NCBI RefSeq assembly: GCF_024362785.1
Contig: NZ_CP093301.1
Span: 1,674,001-1,738,000 of the forward strand
DNA from: Evansella sp. LMS18
Lineage (GTDB): Bacteria > Bacillota > Bacilli > Bacillales > Salisediminibacteriaceae
Direction of reading: 5' to 3'
Length of the DNA: 64,000 bases
The translations under genes and the position numbers were made by a program. Shown piece after piece: positions 25,229-34,687 of this stretch. The notes under the pieces were generated by a model. The model had not been told where the DNA came from, did not search any database, and saw only the letters and a program-made list of their open reading frames with translations. Position 1 is the first letter of the stretch, and every line of letters begins with the position of its first letter.

Positions 25229-26761
25229 TTAACCCCCTATCCTTGACAAGATGTCTGTTACTGTGACGTTAATTACATCGGTTAAAATCGTCGGGTAGAC
25301 CCCGATAAGCAAACTTAATCCCAGTAGCCCGACCATTGGGATGTACTCCATCGGCCTTGCATCCTTCAGTGTGCTGTATTTTTCCTGCATCGGCCCGAAT
25401 GTTGTCCGTTTCACGGCCCAGAGCAGGTACGCCGCTGTCAGGATAATTCCAAGCCCGGCAAGAACGCCGAAAACTGCTGCAGCCGGCAAAATATCAGCTG
25501 GTGCGCCGAATACGCCGATCAACGTAAGGAGTTCGCTCACAAACCCTGACAAACCTGGCAGGCCAATCGCTGCCATTACAGCGGCAAGGGTAAAGCCGGC
25601 AAGGACAGGAACTGATTTGGAGAGTCCCCCAAGTTCCGAGATGTTTCTCGTATTTGTCCGCTCTGCCAAGGCGCCGACCATGAAGAACAGCAATGCTGTG
25701 ATAAAGCCGTGTGACACGAGCTGGAAGATTGCTCCCTGAATGCCCGCTACTGTAAAAGAGGCGATTCCGAGCAGGACGATTCCCATATGGCTGATACTCG
25801 CAAAAGCGACAAGGCGCTTCAAGTCGTTTTGCACGAGGGCGAGCACTGCTCCGTAAATGATATTAATTACACCCAGCACCGCAATCAATGTTGCGAATCT
25901 CGCAACCTGGTCAGGAAAGACGCCGATGCCGATTCTGATTAATCCGTAACCTCCCATTTTCAGGAGCACACCAGAGAGTATCATAGTCGCTGCTGTTGGC
26001 GCCTCTGCATAGGCTATCGGCTGCCACGTATGGAACGGGAAGACCGGTATTTTAATAGCAAATGCAATAAATAAAGCTAAAAATAACGCGCCTCTTACTC
26101 CTGAAGTAAGCACTTCCGGTGCTGCTGGATTTGCGTAAATCTCAGCAAGGGCCGGAATACTGAAAGTGGACTGTGTCCATCCGGAAGCCTGCATGCCCAC
26201 AAAGTAAATCGCGATGAATGACATGATCAGGACAGCACCGCTGATTCCTGTATAAATCAAGTATTTGAAAGAAGCGAAAGTTTTCTGCTTCCCTCCCCAG
26301 ATGCCGATGATGAAAAACATCGGTATGAGGGTTAACTCAAAGAACAGGAAGAACAGGAATAAGTCGAGAGCAACGAATACTCCGAAAAGCCCGGTTAACA
26401 GTATAAGTATGAAAATATAAAACTCTTTCACCCGCTCCTGAATGTTGAAGGAAGCGAATACGGCAAGAGCTGTGACGATGGATGACAATGCAAGCATTGG
26501 AACCGACAGCCCGTCGACTCCGATTTCATAGTTTATTTGCACTAAGCCAAGGTCGATCCATGGAATCAGCTGCTGGAACTGCATCCCTGAAACTGTGCGG
26601 TCGAAACTGATCCACACGAGAATGGAAAGGAGCACAGCTGCAAGCACTGTCCCGGCTGCCATTGAGCGGATAACATTTTTATTTTCCTTTGGGATGGCCA
26701 GTATGAGCAATGCTCCCGCCAGCGGGAGAAACACGAGCCAGGAAAGTATGTTTGGGATCAT
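25229..26761 (-). CDS. nuoM: NADH dehydrogenase-like complex I subunit M
   Basis: 510 residues, about 14 helices. It has the Mrp-antiporter-like motifs of NuoM: FFFELTLIPMFFIIGIWGG, KIPVFPFHTWQPIAYAEAPT and LKRLVAFASISHMGIVLLG. It pumps protons as part of the membrane arm. Its start codon overlaps the nuoL stop by 4 nt (ATGA type), suggesting coupled translation. Confidence 0.96.
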   Translation of the reverse strand: MIPNILSWLVFLPLAGALLILAIPKENKNVIRSMAAGTVLAAVLLSILVWISFDRTVSGMQFQQLIPWIDLGLVQINYEIGVDGLSVPMLALSSIVTALAVFASFNIQERVKEFYIFILILLTGLFGVFVALDLFLFFLFFELTLIPMFFIIGIWGGKQKTFASFKYLIYTGISGAVLIMSFIAIYFVGMQASGWTQSTFSIPALAEIYANPAAPEVLTSGVRGALFLALFIAFAIKIPVFPFHTWQPIAYAEAPTAATMILSGVLLKMGGYGLIRIGIGVFPDQVARFATLIAVLGVINIIYGAVLALVQNDLKRLVAFASISHMGIVLLGIASFTVAGIQGAIFQLVSHGFITALLFFMVGALAERTNTRNISELGGLSKSVPVLAGFTLAAVMAAIGLPGLSGFVSELLTLIGVFGAPADILPAAAVFGVLAGLGIILTAAYLLWAVKRTTFGPMQEKYSTLKDARPMEYIPMVGLLGLSLLIGVYPTILTDVINVTVTDILSRIGG

Positions 26762-28617
26762 CCGAAATACCCCCTCAGGACGAACGCCAGCGCGATCACT
26801 GCCAGGCCTCCGATTATTGTTACGAGTCCGTATGTCTGCAGCTGGCCGTTATGCTGTTTCCTGACAACCTGGCCTGAACGTTCCACTGATCTTGCTGCAA
26901 CTAATACAAAGCGATCGATAACCCGCCGGTCCACCTCTGCAAGGAATCTTCCGGCAGCAACTGTCGGTCGGGCAAAAACTGCCTGATATATTTCATCAAG
27001 ATAATATTTGTTCAAAAGAAGCTTGTGCACGCCTGGTGCCTTGCCCGTAAAGAAATCCTGAGCGACAGTACCCTTATAATACATCGCCCATGCCAGTCCG
27101 AAGCCGCCAGCAGCAAGGAGTACAGAAAGACCGGCTAGCCAGATCGTTCCGTGCGCCTGCTCTCCTACGTTCAGGCCTTCTGTTAAAAATCCTTCCAGGC
27201 CTGCGGCAAACGGAGTGTTCACAAAGCCTGCCACAACGGCAAATACTGCGAGAGCCACGAGAGGCACAGTCATGAACTTCTTGTTTTCCACAGGTTCATG
27301 TTCGCCTTTAAATTCGCCCATGAACACTTTGAAGAAGAGGCGGAACATATAGAAGGCTGTCATAAATGCTGTGACTGCAGCAATCAGGAACAGGACAATT
27401 CCCCCGCCTTCAAGTACTGCTGCAAGAATAACTTCCTTACTCCAGAAGCCTGCCAGCGGCGGAGCACCTGCGATCGCCAGTGTACCAATCAGGAAGGTCA
27501 CCGACGTGATTTTCATCCGGCTCCATAGCCCGCCCATTTTGCGGATATCCTGGCGGTGATGCAGGGCAAAAATAACGCTTCCTGCCCCTAAGAAAAGCAA
27601 TGCTTTAAAGAAAGCATGTGTCATTAAGTGGAATAAGCCTGCCACATATCCTCCGGTACCGAGGGCTAGCATCATGAACCCGAGCTGGCTGATTGTTGAA
27701 TAAGCCAGAATCCGCTTAATATCCGTGTTTACGAGCGCAATTGTCGCTGCTATAAATGCTGTAATCGCGCCGACCCATGCGACAATCATCATCGCGGTAC
27801 TCGAAGCAAGGAACACAGGATACATGACACCGACTAAATACACCCCTGCCGCTACCATGGTAGCAGCATGGATTAATGCAGATACAGGCGTCGGGCCTTC
27901 CATCGCATCCGGAAGCCAGACATGGAGCGGGAACTGAGCCGATTTACCAACCGCTCCGAGAAAAATAAGTACTGCAATAACAGTTACCATAGTATTCGTT
28001 GCTGCTCCAGCTTCAATCGCTGAGAAAACAGCACTATACTCCAGGCTTCCTGTTGCGTTGAACAGGAGGATCAGCCCGATAAGGAGTCCCACATCCCCGA
28101 TTCTCGTAACGAGGAACGCTTTTTTCGCAGCTGCAGCAGCTTCCGGCTTAAAGTACCAGAACCCTACGAGGAGGAAGGAACATAGTCCGACTAACTCCCA
28201 GAAGATGAACAGCTGAAGCAGGTTCGGGGACAACACAAGCCCAAGCATGGAGAATGAGAAAAGGGCTAAATAACTGTAAAATACATGAATCCGGTTATCT
28301 TCATGCATATACTCCCTTGAGAATATATGTACTAGCAAACTTACCGCAGCAACGACAAACAGCATCATTGCGTTTAACGCGGTCACTTCATAACCTGCTG
28401 AAATTGTACGGTCTCCGGTTGTCAGCCAGTTGACAGTAAATCCGTATGTTTCTCCGCCTATCCGCTCCATTAGTACAAGCAAGGAGAAAATAAACGATAA
28501 GGCTAACGCTGCTATTCCCACATAGGACGATTTATCTTTAAGAAATCTTCCGAATAATAACAGGATGATGAAGGCGATCAGCGGGAAGACCGGTATTAAC
28601 CAGGCGTTTTGTAGCAT
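26758..28617 (-). CDS. nuoL: NADH dehydrogenase-like complex I subunit L
   Basis: 619 residues, the largest membrane subunit. Motifs: FWELVGLCSFLLVGFWYFKP, KSAQFPLHVWLPDAMEGPTP and DIKRILAYSTISQLGFMMLA. The C-terminal lateral helix region is present. A 208-bp gap with a 32-bp tandem repeat separates it from nuoK, whereas the other nuo genes touch or overlap. GTGATGG at the start follows AAAAGGTGATGG. Confidence 0.96.
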   Translation of the reverse strand: MLQNAWLIPVFPLIAFIILLLFGRFLKDKSSYVGIAALALSFIFSLLVLMERIGGETYGFTVNWLTTGDRTISAGYEVTALNAMMLFVVAAVSLLVHIFSREYMHEDNRIHVFYSYLALFSFSMLGLVLSPNLLQLFIFWELVGLCSFLLVGFWYFKPEAAAAAKKAFLVTRIGDVGLLIGLILLFNATGSLEYSAVFSAIEAGAATNTMVTVIAVLIFLGAVGKSAQFPLHVWLPDAMEGPTPVSALIHAATMVAAGVYLVGVMYPVFLASSTAMMIVAWVGAITAFIAATIALVNTDIKRILAYSTISQLGFMMLALGTGGYVAGLFHLMTHAFFKALLFLGAGSVIFALHHRQDIRKMGGLWSRMKITSVTFLIGTLAIAGAPPLAGFWSKEVILAAVLEGGGIVLFLIAAVTAFMTAFYMFRLFFKVFMGEFKGEHEPVENKKFMTVPLVALAVFAVVAGFVNTPFAAGLEGFLTEGLNVGEQAHGTIWLAGLSVLLAAGGFGLAWAMYYKGTVAQDFFTGKAPGVHKLLLNKYYLDEIYQAVFARPTVAAGRFLAEVDRRVIDRFVLVAARSVERSGQVVRKQHNGQLQTYGLVTIIGGLAVIALAFVLRGYFG

Positions 28618-28682
28618 ACCATCACCTTTTCTTCTCTTTTTTTGGCTTAGTGAAATTTTAAAAGTTGAGTTTCGTAAATAGA

Positions 28683-28812
28683 TGCTCCTGCGGTTACTCG
28701 TCGCAGGTAATGAGTGCTCCTGCGGTTACTCGTCGCAGGTAATGAGTGCTCCTGCGGTTACTCGTCGCAGGTAATGAGTGCTCCTGCGATTACTCGTCGC
28801 AGGTATAGAGTG
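28683..28812. repeat. 32-bp tandem repeat inside the nuo operon, four copies
   Basis: TGCTCCTGCGGTTACTCGTC begins at 28683, 28715, 28747 and 28779, an exact 32-bp period. Each unit contains CCTGCG...CGCAGG, a 6-bp inverted repeat, so the transcript would carry four small hairpins in a row between nuoK and nuoL. No coding sense is seen. Confidence 0.93.
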
Positions 28813-28825
28813 CTCGCTTGCCTCA

Positions 28826-29134
28826 CTACCATCTCATGATGTCCTGTTTAATGACATCGATGGATTCTCTGTTCCGGTACAGTGCAATCAGGATCGCCAG
28901 ACCTACAGCGGCTTCTGCTGCTGCCACAGTAAAGATAAACAAGGAGAAGACCTGCCCTGTGATGTTCGCAAACGGACCGATGCTTGAGAATGCCACGAGA
29001 TTAATATTTACTGAATTGAGCATCAATTCAATACATACGAGCACTACAACGAGGTGCCGCCTTGTAAGCACTCCGTACAGGCCGATACAGAATAAAACAG
29101 CCCCCAGTGCGAGAAAAAATGTAACAGGAACCAT
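28826..29134 (-). CDS. nuoK: NADH dehydrogenase-like complex I subunit K
   Basis: 102 residues, three membrane helices. The conserved membrane Glu residues of NuoK are visible in [20 protein letters not shown] and in [20 protein letters not shown]. It abuts nuoJ with no gap. It is part of the quinone-proximal membrane arm and is followed by the 32-bp tandem repeat. Confidence 0.96.
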   Translation of the reverse strand: MVPVTFFLALGAVLFCIGLYGVLTRRHLVVVLVCIELMLNSVNINLVAFSSIGPFANITGQVFSLFIFTVAAAEAAVGLAILIALYRNRESIDVIKQDIMRW

Positions 29135-29629
29135 TTATTCCGCCTCCTTTCGCGCCAGGACAACGGCTCCAACAAGAGCGGTCAGAAGGAGAATACCTAC
29201 TCCCTGTACGGCAATAACATAATGTCCGTAAAGCTGGATTCCAATTTCCTCTCCAGTGCCTCCCTGCGCTTCGTTCACCGGGAAATCCAGTGTGGAGATG
29301 CCGTAGAGCATGAGGCCAAGGAGGGTGCCAACACCAAGAAAGCTGAGGATTTTATGGCCCCTCTTCCTGTCGGGCACGAAAGCAATATTTCTGTGGTCGG
29401 TCATCATCATACCGAAGATAAACAGAATGGAAAGAGCGCCCACATACACGATGATCTGCACGATTCCTATAAATTCAGCCCGGAGAAGAAAATACAGGCC
29501 CGCGATTGCGAAAAAACAAAACGCCATGGAGATGATCCGGTGCGAGATTTTTTTAAGGGAAATGACAAGCACCGCGCAGGCTATCGCCATTATAGCCAGA
29601 ATCAGAAAGAAGATTAACTGAGGGGTCAC
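29135..29629 (-). CDS. nuoJ: NADH dehydrogenase-like complex I subunit J
   Basis: 164 residues, about five membrane helices. The family motif FIGIVQIIVYVGALSILFIF (third helix, ending in FGMMM) is intact. It overlaps the nuoI stop by 4 nt and abuts nuoK. It forms part of the E-channel and proton-transfer path in the membrane arm. Confidence 0.95.
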   Translation of the reverse strand: MTPQLIFFLILAIMAIACAVLVISLKKISHRIISMAFCFFAIAGLYFLLRAEFIGIVQIIVYVGALSILFIFGMMMTDHRNIAFVPDRKRGHKILSFLGVGTLLGLMLYGISTLDFPVNEAQGGTGEEIGIQLYGHYVIAVQGVGILLLTALVGAVVLARKEAE

Positions 29630-30081
29630 TTCACCTCACCTCTTTCTCCAGCTTCAGGAGCCGGGTCCGATTCCTCATAGTTGCCGTAAATATGGTTGTC
29701 GGACAGCCATTTAATATCTTTGAAATGCTCTGCCCGGTTAAAGGAACTTAAATTGTTGTAGCGGGCAGTCATCACGATTGCGTCTGTCGGGCAGACTTCC
29801 GTACAGAAATCACATAGTATACAGCCCTGGAAATCGATATTATATGTTTCAATCACTTTTTTCTTAGGGTTTTCCTCCGATTTTTTACCTGTAAGGGTTA
29901 TAACATCTGTGGGACAAACCTGGACACAAAGATTACAGACAATACATTTATCCGGAAAAAAACGGTGGATTCCCCGGTACCTTGGCGGCATAGCCACTCT
30001 TTCCTCCGGGTACTGGATGGTGACTTTTTTCTGCCTGAAGTAGTTAAGAGTTACGCCGAATCCTTTTAAGAGCCGAAACAT
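29626..30081 (-). CDS. nuoI: Complex I iron-sulfur subunit I
   Basis: 151 residues. Two ferredoxin-type motifs, CIVCNLCVQVCPTD and CILCDFCTEVCPTD, bind the two 4Fe-4S clusters (N6a/N6b) that pass electrons toward NuoB. With no NuoEFG in this cluster, NuoI may receive electrons from a separate donor such as ferredoxin; that is inference. The C-terminal tail is acidic. Start ATG at 30081, 4 nt after the nuoH stop. Confidence 0.96.
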   Translation of the reverse strand: MFRLLKGFGVTLNYFRQKKVTIQYPEERVAMPPRYRGIHRFFPDKCIVCNLCVQVCPTDVITLTGKKSEENPKKKVIETYNIDFQGCILCDFCTEVCPTDAIVMTARYNNLSSFNRAEHFKDIKWLSDNHIYGNYEESDPAPEAGERGEVK

Positions 30082-30085
30082 TTTA

Positions 30086-31045
30086 TCACCCCATCCACAC
30101 TTTAATAATCGACGTTATTACGATATTCAGCAAAGCCAGCGGAATCAGCACTTTCCACCCGAATCTCATAAGGTTATCCACTCTCGCCCTTGGCAGAGTC
30201 GCTCTCAGCCAGAACCAGAAGAACACGATAACGCTCATTTTCAGGAAGAACCATACGATGCCCGGAAGGAACGCAGGACCGAGCCAGCCTCCGAGGAAAA
30301 GCGTCGTTGCAAGCGCTGCAATTGCGTAAGCGTATACATACTCCGCAAGCATGAAAAACGCGAAACGGAATCCTGAGTACTCCGTGTGATAACCCGATAC
30401 AAGCTCAGATTCTGCTTCCGGAAGGTCAAACGGCGACCTGTTCAGTTCCGCAATCGCTGAAATCATGTAGACGACAAAGGCGAGGAACTGGGGAATGATG
30501 AGCCACATGCCGATGCTTTCCTGGTAATGAACGATATCTCTGAAATTAAGAGACCCCACAAGTATCACTACTCCAAGGACGGAGAGTACTAACGGGATTT
30601 CATAGCTGATTACCTGGGCCACACCCCGGATTGCTCCGAGAAGTGAATATTTGTTATTCGAACTCCACCCGCCCATTAACACACCCAGGGTAGTGATGGA
30701 CGATATCCCGATAAAGTATAAAAGGCCGATATTCAAATCAGCGCCGTAAATATTCTCGCTCCAGGAGATCGAGGCAAAAATCGCGAATGAAGGTACAAAT
30801 GCAATGATCGGTGCGAGTATAAAAACTTTTTTATCTGCATTCCTAGGGATAATATCTTCTTTCATCAGAAGCTTCATGACGTCCGCTACCGTCTGGAGCA
30901 TTCCCCAGGGGCCATGCCTGTTTGGGCCTGGACGGAGCTGCATATAACCGATAACCTTCCGTTCGAAAAGAATCGCGTAGGTTACCGCCCCAAGGAGCAC
31001 TGCCAGGGTGATAACCGCATACAGAATGATGTAAACGAGCTCCAT
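30086..31045 (-). CDS. nuoH: Complex I subunit H
   Basis: 319 residues, about eight helices. It has the quinone-chamber motifs ERKVIGYMQLRPGPNRHGPW, KLLMKEDIIPRNADKKVF and LNRSPFDLPEAESELVSGYH. Its ATG overlaps the nuoD stop codon by one base (TAATG), so translation is likely coupled. It joins the hydrophilic and membrane arms. Confidence 0.97.
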   Translation of the reverse strand: MELVYIILYAVITLAVLLGAVTYAILFERKVIGYMQLRPGPNRHGPWGMLQTVADVMKLLMKEDIIPRNADKKVFILAPIIAFVPSFAIFASISWSENIYGADLNIGLLYFIGISSITTLGVLMGGWSSNNKYSLLGAIRGVAQVISYEIPLVLSVLGVVILVGSLNFRDIVHYQESIGMWLIIPQFLAFVVYMISAIAELNRSPFDLPEAESELVSGYHTEYSGFRFAFFMLAEYVYAYAIAALATTLFLGGWLGPAFLPGIVWFFLKMSVIVFFWFWLRATLPRARVDNLMRFGWKVLIPLALLNIVITSIIKVWMG

Positions 31046-32157
31046 TATGCGTCCACCTCCCCTAGTACTACGTCAAGGCTTCCGAAGATTGCTACCACAT
31101 CCTGAATGGACGCCCCTACGAGGAGATCCTGTAAAATTGCCACGTTGACAAAAGACGGCCTGCGCAGCTTTACACGGTACGGCTTGGTTTTTCCATTGCT
31201 CACAACATAGACGCCAATCTCACCTTTTGAAGCCTCTGCCCTTGTGTATGCTTCACCTGCAGGCGGCTTGATCATCATGATTCTCGCGCCTTTTTTATGG
31301 ATGATATCTCCCTCTGCGGGAATCTGGCTGCAAGCCTGTTCCACGATTTTTATCGATTCGCGTATTTCAGCAATCCTTACTAGATAGCGGGCATACGCAT
31401 CCCCTTCTTCAGCTACAGGTACATCAAAATCAAATCTGTCGTAAATGGAATATGGTTCAGTTTTCCGCAGGTCGATATTCACACCGCTCGCCCTGGCAAT
31501 CGGCCCGGATAAACCCCAGTCGATCACCTGCTCTTTCGTGAGTTTTCCAACACCTATCGTTCTGGACTGGAAGATCTCATTTCCTGTAACAAGCGTATTG
31601 AACATCTCAATACTTTCACTGATCTGCTTCACTGTTTCCTGGACTTTTTCGATCCAGCCCGCCGGAGCATCCCATTTTACGCCGCCAACACGCATGTAGT
31701 TAAAAGTCATTCTTGCCCCGCTGATCTCATTCAGCCTGTCGAGGACTATTTCTCTGTCCTTGAAGGCATAAAGAAACGGGCTCAATGCTCCAATATCGAG
31801 TAAATACGTCCCCCACCAGACGAGGTGGCTCGCTATCCTGTTGAGCTCCATCGTGATAACCCGCAAATATTCCGCCCGCTCAGGTATCTCCCAGCCCAGG
31901 AGTTTTTCCACCCCTGCACAGTAGACATAGTTGTTCGTCATGGCATTCAGGTAATCCAGCCTGTCTGTATATGGAATGAATTGTGTATAAATAAACCCTT
32001 CCGCAAGCTTTTCAGAGCCCCGGTGCAAATAGCCCATCACAGGTTCCGCTTTTGTAATTGTCTCACCGCTTACATGGAGCTTCAGCCTGAATACACCGTG
32101 TGTACTAGGGTGCTGCGGCCCCATATTAAGCACCATTTCTTCTGTTTTTATTGACAT
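31045..32157 (-). CDS. nuoD: Complex I 49-kDa-like subunit D
   Basis: 370 residues. It has LNMGPQHPSTHGVFRL near the N-terminus, lining the quinone pocket, plus VEKLLGWEIPERAEYLRVIT and the C-terminal DVVAIFGSLDVVLGEVD. It is related to the large subunit of NiFe hydrogenases but lacks the metal ligands, as usual. It is not fused to NuoC, unlike in enterobacteria. Confidence 0.97.
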   Translation of the reverse strand: MSIKTEEMVLNMGPQHPSTHGVFRLKLHVSGETITKAEPVMGYLHRGSEKLAEGFIYTQFIPYTDRLDYLNAMTNNYVYCAGVEKLLGWEIPERAEYLRVITMELNRIASHLVWWGTYLLDIGALSPFLYAFKDREIVLDRLNEISGARMTFNYMRVGGVKWDAPAGWIEKVQETVKQISESIEMFNTLVTGNEIFQSRTIGVGKLTKEQVIDWGLSGPIARASGVNIDLRKTEPYSIYDRFDFDVPVAEEGDAYARYLVRIAEIRESIKIVEQACSQIPAEGDIIHKKGARIMMIKPPAGEAYTRAEASKGEIGVYVVSNGKTKPYRVKLRRPSFVNVAILQDLLVGASIQDVVAIFGSLDVVLGEVDA

Positions 32158-32170
32158 TCAAGCACCCCCT

Positions 32171-32737
32171 TCAGTCCAAGCCCAACGCTTTCTTGTCTGT
32201 TACGTAATCTTTCCGGAGCGGATGTCCTTCCCAGTCGTCAGCCAGCAGGATTCGTTTCATGTTTCTGTGGCCTGGAAATTCGATTCCCATCAGGTCATAT
32301 ATCTCCCGCTCCATATAGTCGCCCGCTTTCCATACCGGCTCAGATGAAGCGACAGCTGGCTCTTCCCGGGGCGTTTTCACTTTCACATATAAATAATGGT
32401 CCTTAACCGTAGAATATAAATTATAAATAACTTCCATATGTTCTGGATAATCGACACCTGTTACACAAGAAAGAAAATCAAACTGAAGCTCCTCATCATC
32501 CCGGAGCATTTTCGCAAGCTCTTCTGACCAGTGTCCTGTGTCGAGGATTATCATTGGCTGGCCAAAATTAAGAGAGGCCGGCCTTTCCGGTTTCGGTTCT
32601 TCCTTTTTCTTTCTTTTCGGTTTTTCTTCTTCCTCAGGGGGTTCTTCCGGAGGTTCAGGCTCCTCGTATGCAAGCACCTCTTCACCAAGGAAGCTGTGTA
32701 CTTTCTCCGTTACTAAATCAAGAACTTCCTGGCTCAT
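32171..32737 (-). CDS. nuoC: Complex I 30-kDa-like subunit C with charged insertion
   Basis: 188 residues. The conserved domain (about 58-188) has [20 protein letters not shown] and the ERE-type motif [20 protein letters not shown], then [20 protein letters not shown]. Before it, residues 22-52 are almost only Pro, Glu and Lys ([20 protein letters not shown]), a probable disordered linker. NuoC homologues in Bacillaceae often have such N-terminal extensions of varied length. The nuoC stop is followed by nuoD after 13 nt; its start overlaps the nuoB stop. Confidence 0.95.
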   Translation of the reverse strand: MSQEVLDLVTEKVHSFLGEEVLAYEEPEPPEEPPEEEEKPKRKKKEEPKPERPASLNFGQPMIILDTGHWSEELAKMLRDDEELQFDFLSCVTGVDYPEHMEVIYNLYSTVKDHYLYVKVKTPREEPAVASSEPVWKAGDYMEREIYDLMGIEFPGHRNMKRILLADDWEGHPLRKDYVTDKKALGLD

Positions 32738-33261
32738 CCCTGAGTCACCTTCTCTCCTTTTGCTTCGCGCCGAATTTTTTCACGAAGCAGTTCCACCCCG
32801 TCGATCAGTGCTGGCGGTGTCGGAGGGCACCCTGGCACATAAATATCAACCGGGACAATTTTGTCCACGCCATTCAGAACACTGTAGGACTCTTTATAAG
32901 GACCGCCGCATGTAGCGCAGGATCCCATGGAAATAACCCATTTCGGTTCCGGCATCTGATCGTACAACGTACGGAGCACCGGCGCCATCTTTGCAGTTAC
33001 TGTCCCAGCCACAATCATGACATCTGCATGGCGGGGGGAAGCACGGAAGATTACACCGAAACGGTCAAAATCATACCTCGAACCTCCTGTACTCATCATC
33101 TCGATTGCACAGCAGGCTAGTCCAAATGTGAGCGGCCACAGGGATCTGGTTCTGGACCAGGCTTTTAACTGCTCTACTTTAGTAAAAAATACACTTTTGT
33201 TTACATCTTCAAGAACACGGGGATCATACTGTTCTGTTTCTCTGAAACCTTTTAATTCCAT
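32734..33261 (-). CDS. nuoB: Complex I N2-cluster subunit B
   Basis: 175 residues from the ATG at 33261 (AAGGTGCTGCA upstream); a longer frame to 33372 would overlap nuoA deeply and lacks conserved sequence. The N2 4Fe-4S ligands are present: [19 protein letters not shown] and [14 protein letters not shown]. The start lies 10 nt inside the nuoA stop region, so coupling is likely. It is the last electron carrier before quinone. Confidence 0.97.
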   Translation of the reverse strand: MELKGFRETEQYDPRVLEDVNKSVFFTKVEQLKAWSRTRSLWPLTFGLACCAIEMMSTGGSRYDFDRFGVIFRASPRHADVMIVAGTVTAKMAPVLRTLYDQMPEPKWVISMGSCATCGGPYKESYSVLNGVDKIVPVDIYVPGCPPTPPALIDGVELLREKIRREAKGEKVTQG

Positions 33262-33620
33262 TGCAGCACCTTCTTTTTCCAGGAATATGCAAGACCAAGA
33301 GCCAGGATAGCTATAAAAATCAATCCGCCGTTCAGCCCAACCCAGCCAAGCTCTCCTAAAGCGAGCGCCCAAGGGTATAAGAAAACGGTTTCAATATCAA
33401 ATATCACAAATTCCAGGGCAACAAGATAATAGGCCACATGATATCTGACTTGTGCATCTCCTATCGGGTCAATCCCGCTCTCATACGTGGACAACTTCTT
33501 GTCATACGGATTATTAGGCCGCAACAGGCGTCCAAAAGTAAGAGCTCCCACTGGAAGCGCTACACCCAGCATTATAAACACGACGATATATATGTAATCG
33601 CTGTAAACTCCCAGATCCAT
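33252..33620 (-). CDS. nuoA: Complex I subunit A
   Basis: 122 residues, three membrane helices. Motifs: [20 protein letters not shown] and [20 protein letters not shown]. The ATG at 33620 follows GGAGGGGAG; a TTG at 33638 would place the site inside the gene. It is the first gene of the nuo cluster, about 1 kb downstream of atpC, with array 7 between. No nuoE, F or G lies anywhere in the window. Confidence 0.96.
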   Translation of the reverse strand: MDLGVYSDYIYIVVFIMLGVALPVGALTFGRLLRPNNPYDKKLSTYESGIDPIGDAQVRYHVAYYLVALEFVIFDIETVFLYPWALALGELGWVGLNGGLIFIAILALGLAYSWKKKVLQWN

Positions 33621-33839
33621 ATATTCACTCCCCTCCAATGCAAAAGCTTGATCTTCACTACAGTTAAATTATAGCAAAGTGAAATAATTAATACTATACT
33701 ATTCTGAATTCTTAGATTTATTAACTTAAACACTATGTTAATAGTGTTAACTGAATATCTCCCCGTGTGAGGGGATTTCCTGCCTGCTTTAAATGGCGGC
33801 AGGAAACTTTTAATTTCCAATTAATTATTTTAATGTAAT

Positions 33840-34110
33840 AGATTGAATAGAAATGAACAGATTATTCCTGGTTGTCTCTGTTACTATTTAATGACTCTGG
33901 CTGGGGAAATATGCCTTTTTTTGGATGAGGGGGCGGGGTTTGGTAAGATGGTTTGGGTGTGGCGGGTTGGGGGTTTGGTTAATATGGCTGGGGGTTTGTT
34001 AATATTGGGTTGGTTTTTTGTAATCTGGTGGGTTTATTAATATGGGGGGTGGTTTTTTGTGTAATCTGGTGGGTTTATTAATATGGGGGGTGGTTTTTTT
34101 GCGATTTTCG
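33840..34110. repeat. G/T-rich region with a 41-bp tandem duplication
   Basis: The plus strand is rich in GGGTTT/GGGGGG runs. TAATCTGGTGGGTTTATTAA begins at 34021 and 34062, a 41-bp period with near identity. Several G-runs (GGG to GGGGGG) could form G-quadruplex DNA. It lies upstream of nuoA, whose promoter may be nearby (33630-33840 is AT-rich). Confidence 0.75.
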
Positions 34111-34174
34111 ACTAAGGGATTAGCTTTCAATCAATGAAAAACTGGTTTCATGCATTTAGTTGCTGTTTTCGTTC

Positions 34175-34590
34175 ATTAAATTACACTTCGAGAATGGAAT
34201 GCCCGATTTCGAGAATGAGACCTGCAATTTCGAGAATTAAGTGCCCACTTTCGAGAATTAGGTTCAACTACGAGAATGGAACACCCGATTTCGAGAATTG
34301 ATTCCCCTATTTCGAGAATTGACTGGCCATTTTCGAGAATTCAACTCCAGTTCGCAGATTGAACCTCCGTTTTCGCAGATTGATCCTCCTTTTTCGCAGG
34401 TTGGCAGCTCCATTTCGCTGGTTGCCATCCACTTCGCTGATTGGATACTTGATTTCGCAAATTGAACCTCCGTTTTCGCAGGTTGGCAGCCCGATTTCGC
34501 AAGTTGCCCTCCACTTCGATGATTAGACACTCAATTCCGCAGATAGAACCTCCGTTTTCGCAAGTGAACAACATAATTTCGCAGGTTACC
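34175..34590. repeat. 21-21-21-19 array 7, switching core from TTTCGAGAATT to TTTCGCAGGTT
   Basis: CG positions: 34189, 34210, 34231, 34252, 34271, 34292, 34313, 34334, 34353, 34374, 34395, 34416, 34435, 34456, 34477, 34498, 34517, 34538, 34559, 34580. Spacing is 21-21-21-19 through five cycles. Units 1-8 have CGAGAAT (unit 5 ACGAGAATG); from unit 9 on they have CGCAGATT, CGCAGGTT, CGCTGGTT or CGATGATT. The change of core happens at a 19-bp step without breaking the phase. Confidence 0.96.
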
Positions 34591-34644
34591 AACCCAACCC
34601 CACAATAAAAACCTCCTCAAAAACAAAATTAACCAACTTCAACA

Positions 34645-34681
34645 AATAAAACCCCCGTATCGCCAGGCGATACGGGGGTTC
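34645..34681 (-). terminator. atp operon terminator
   Basis: AACCCCCGTATCGCC and GGCGATACGGGGGTT pair perfectly (15 bp, one-base loop), then TTTTATTTG on the minus strand. It lies just after the atpC stop at 34688. Confidence 0.95.
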
Positions 34682-34687
34682 CACATA

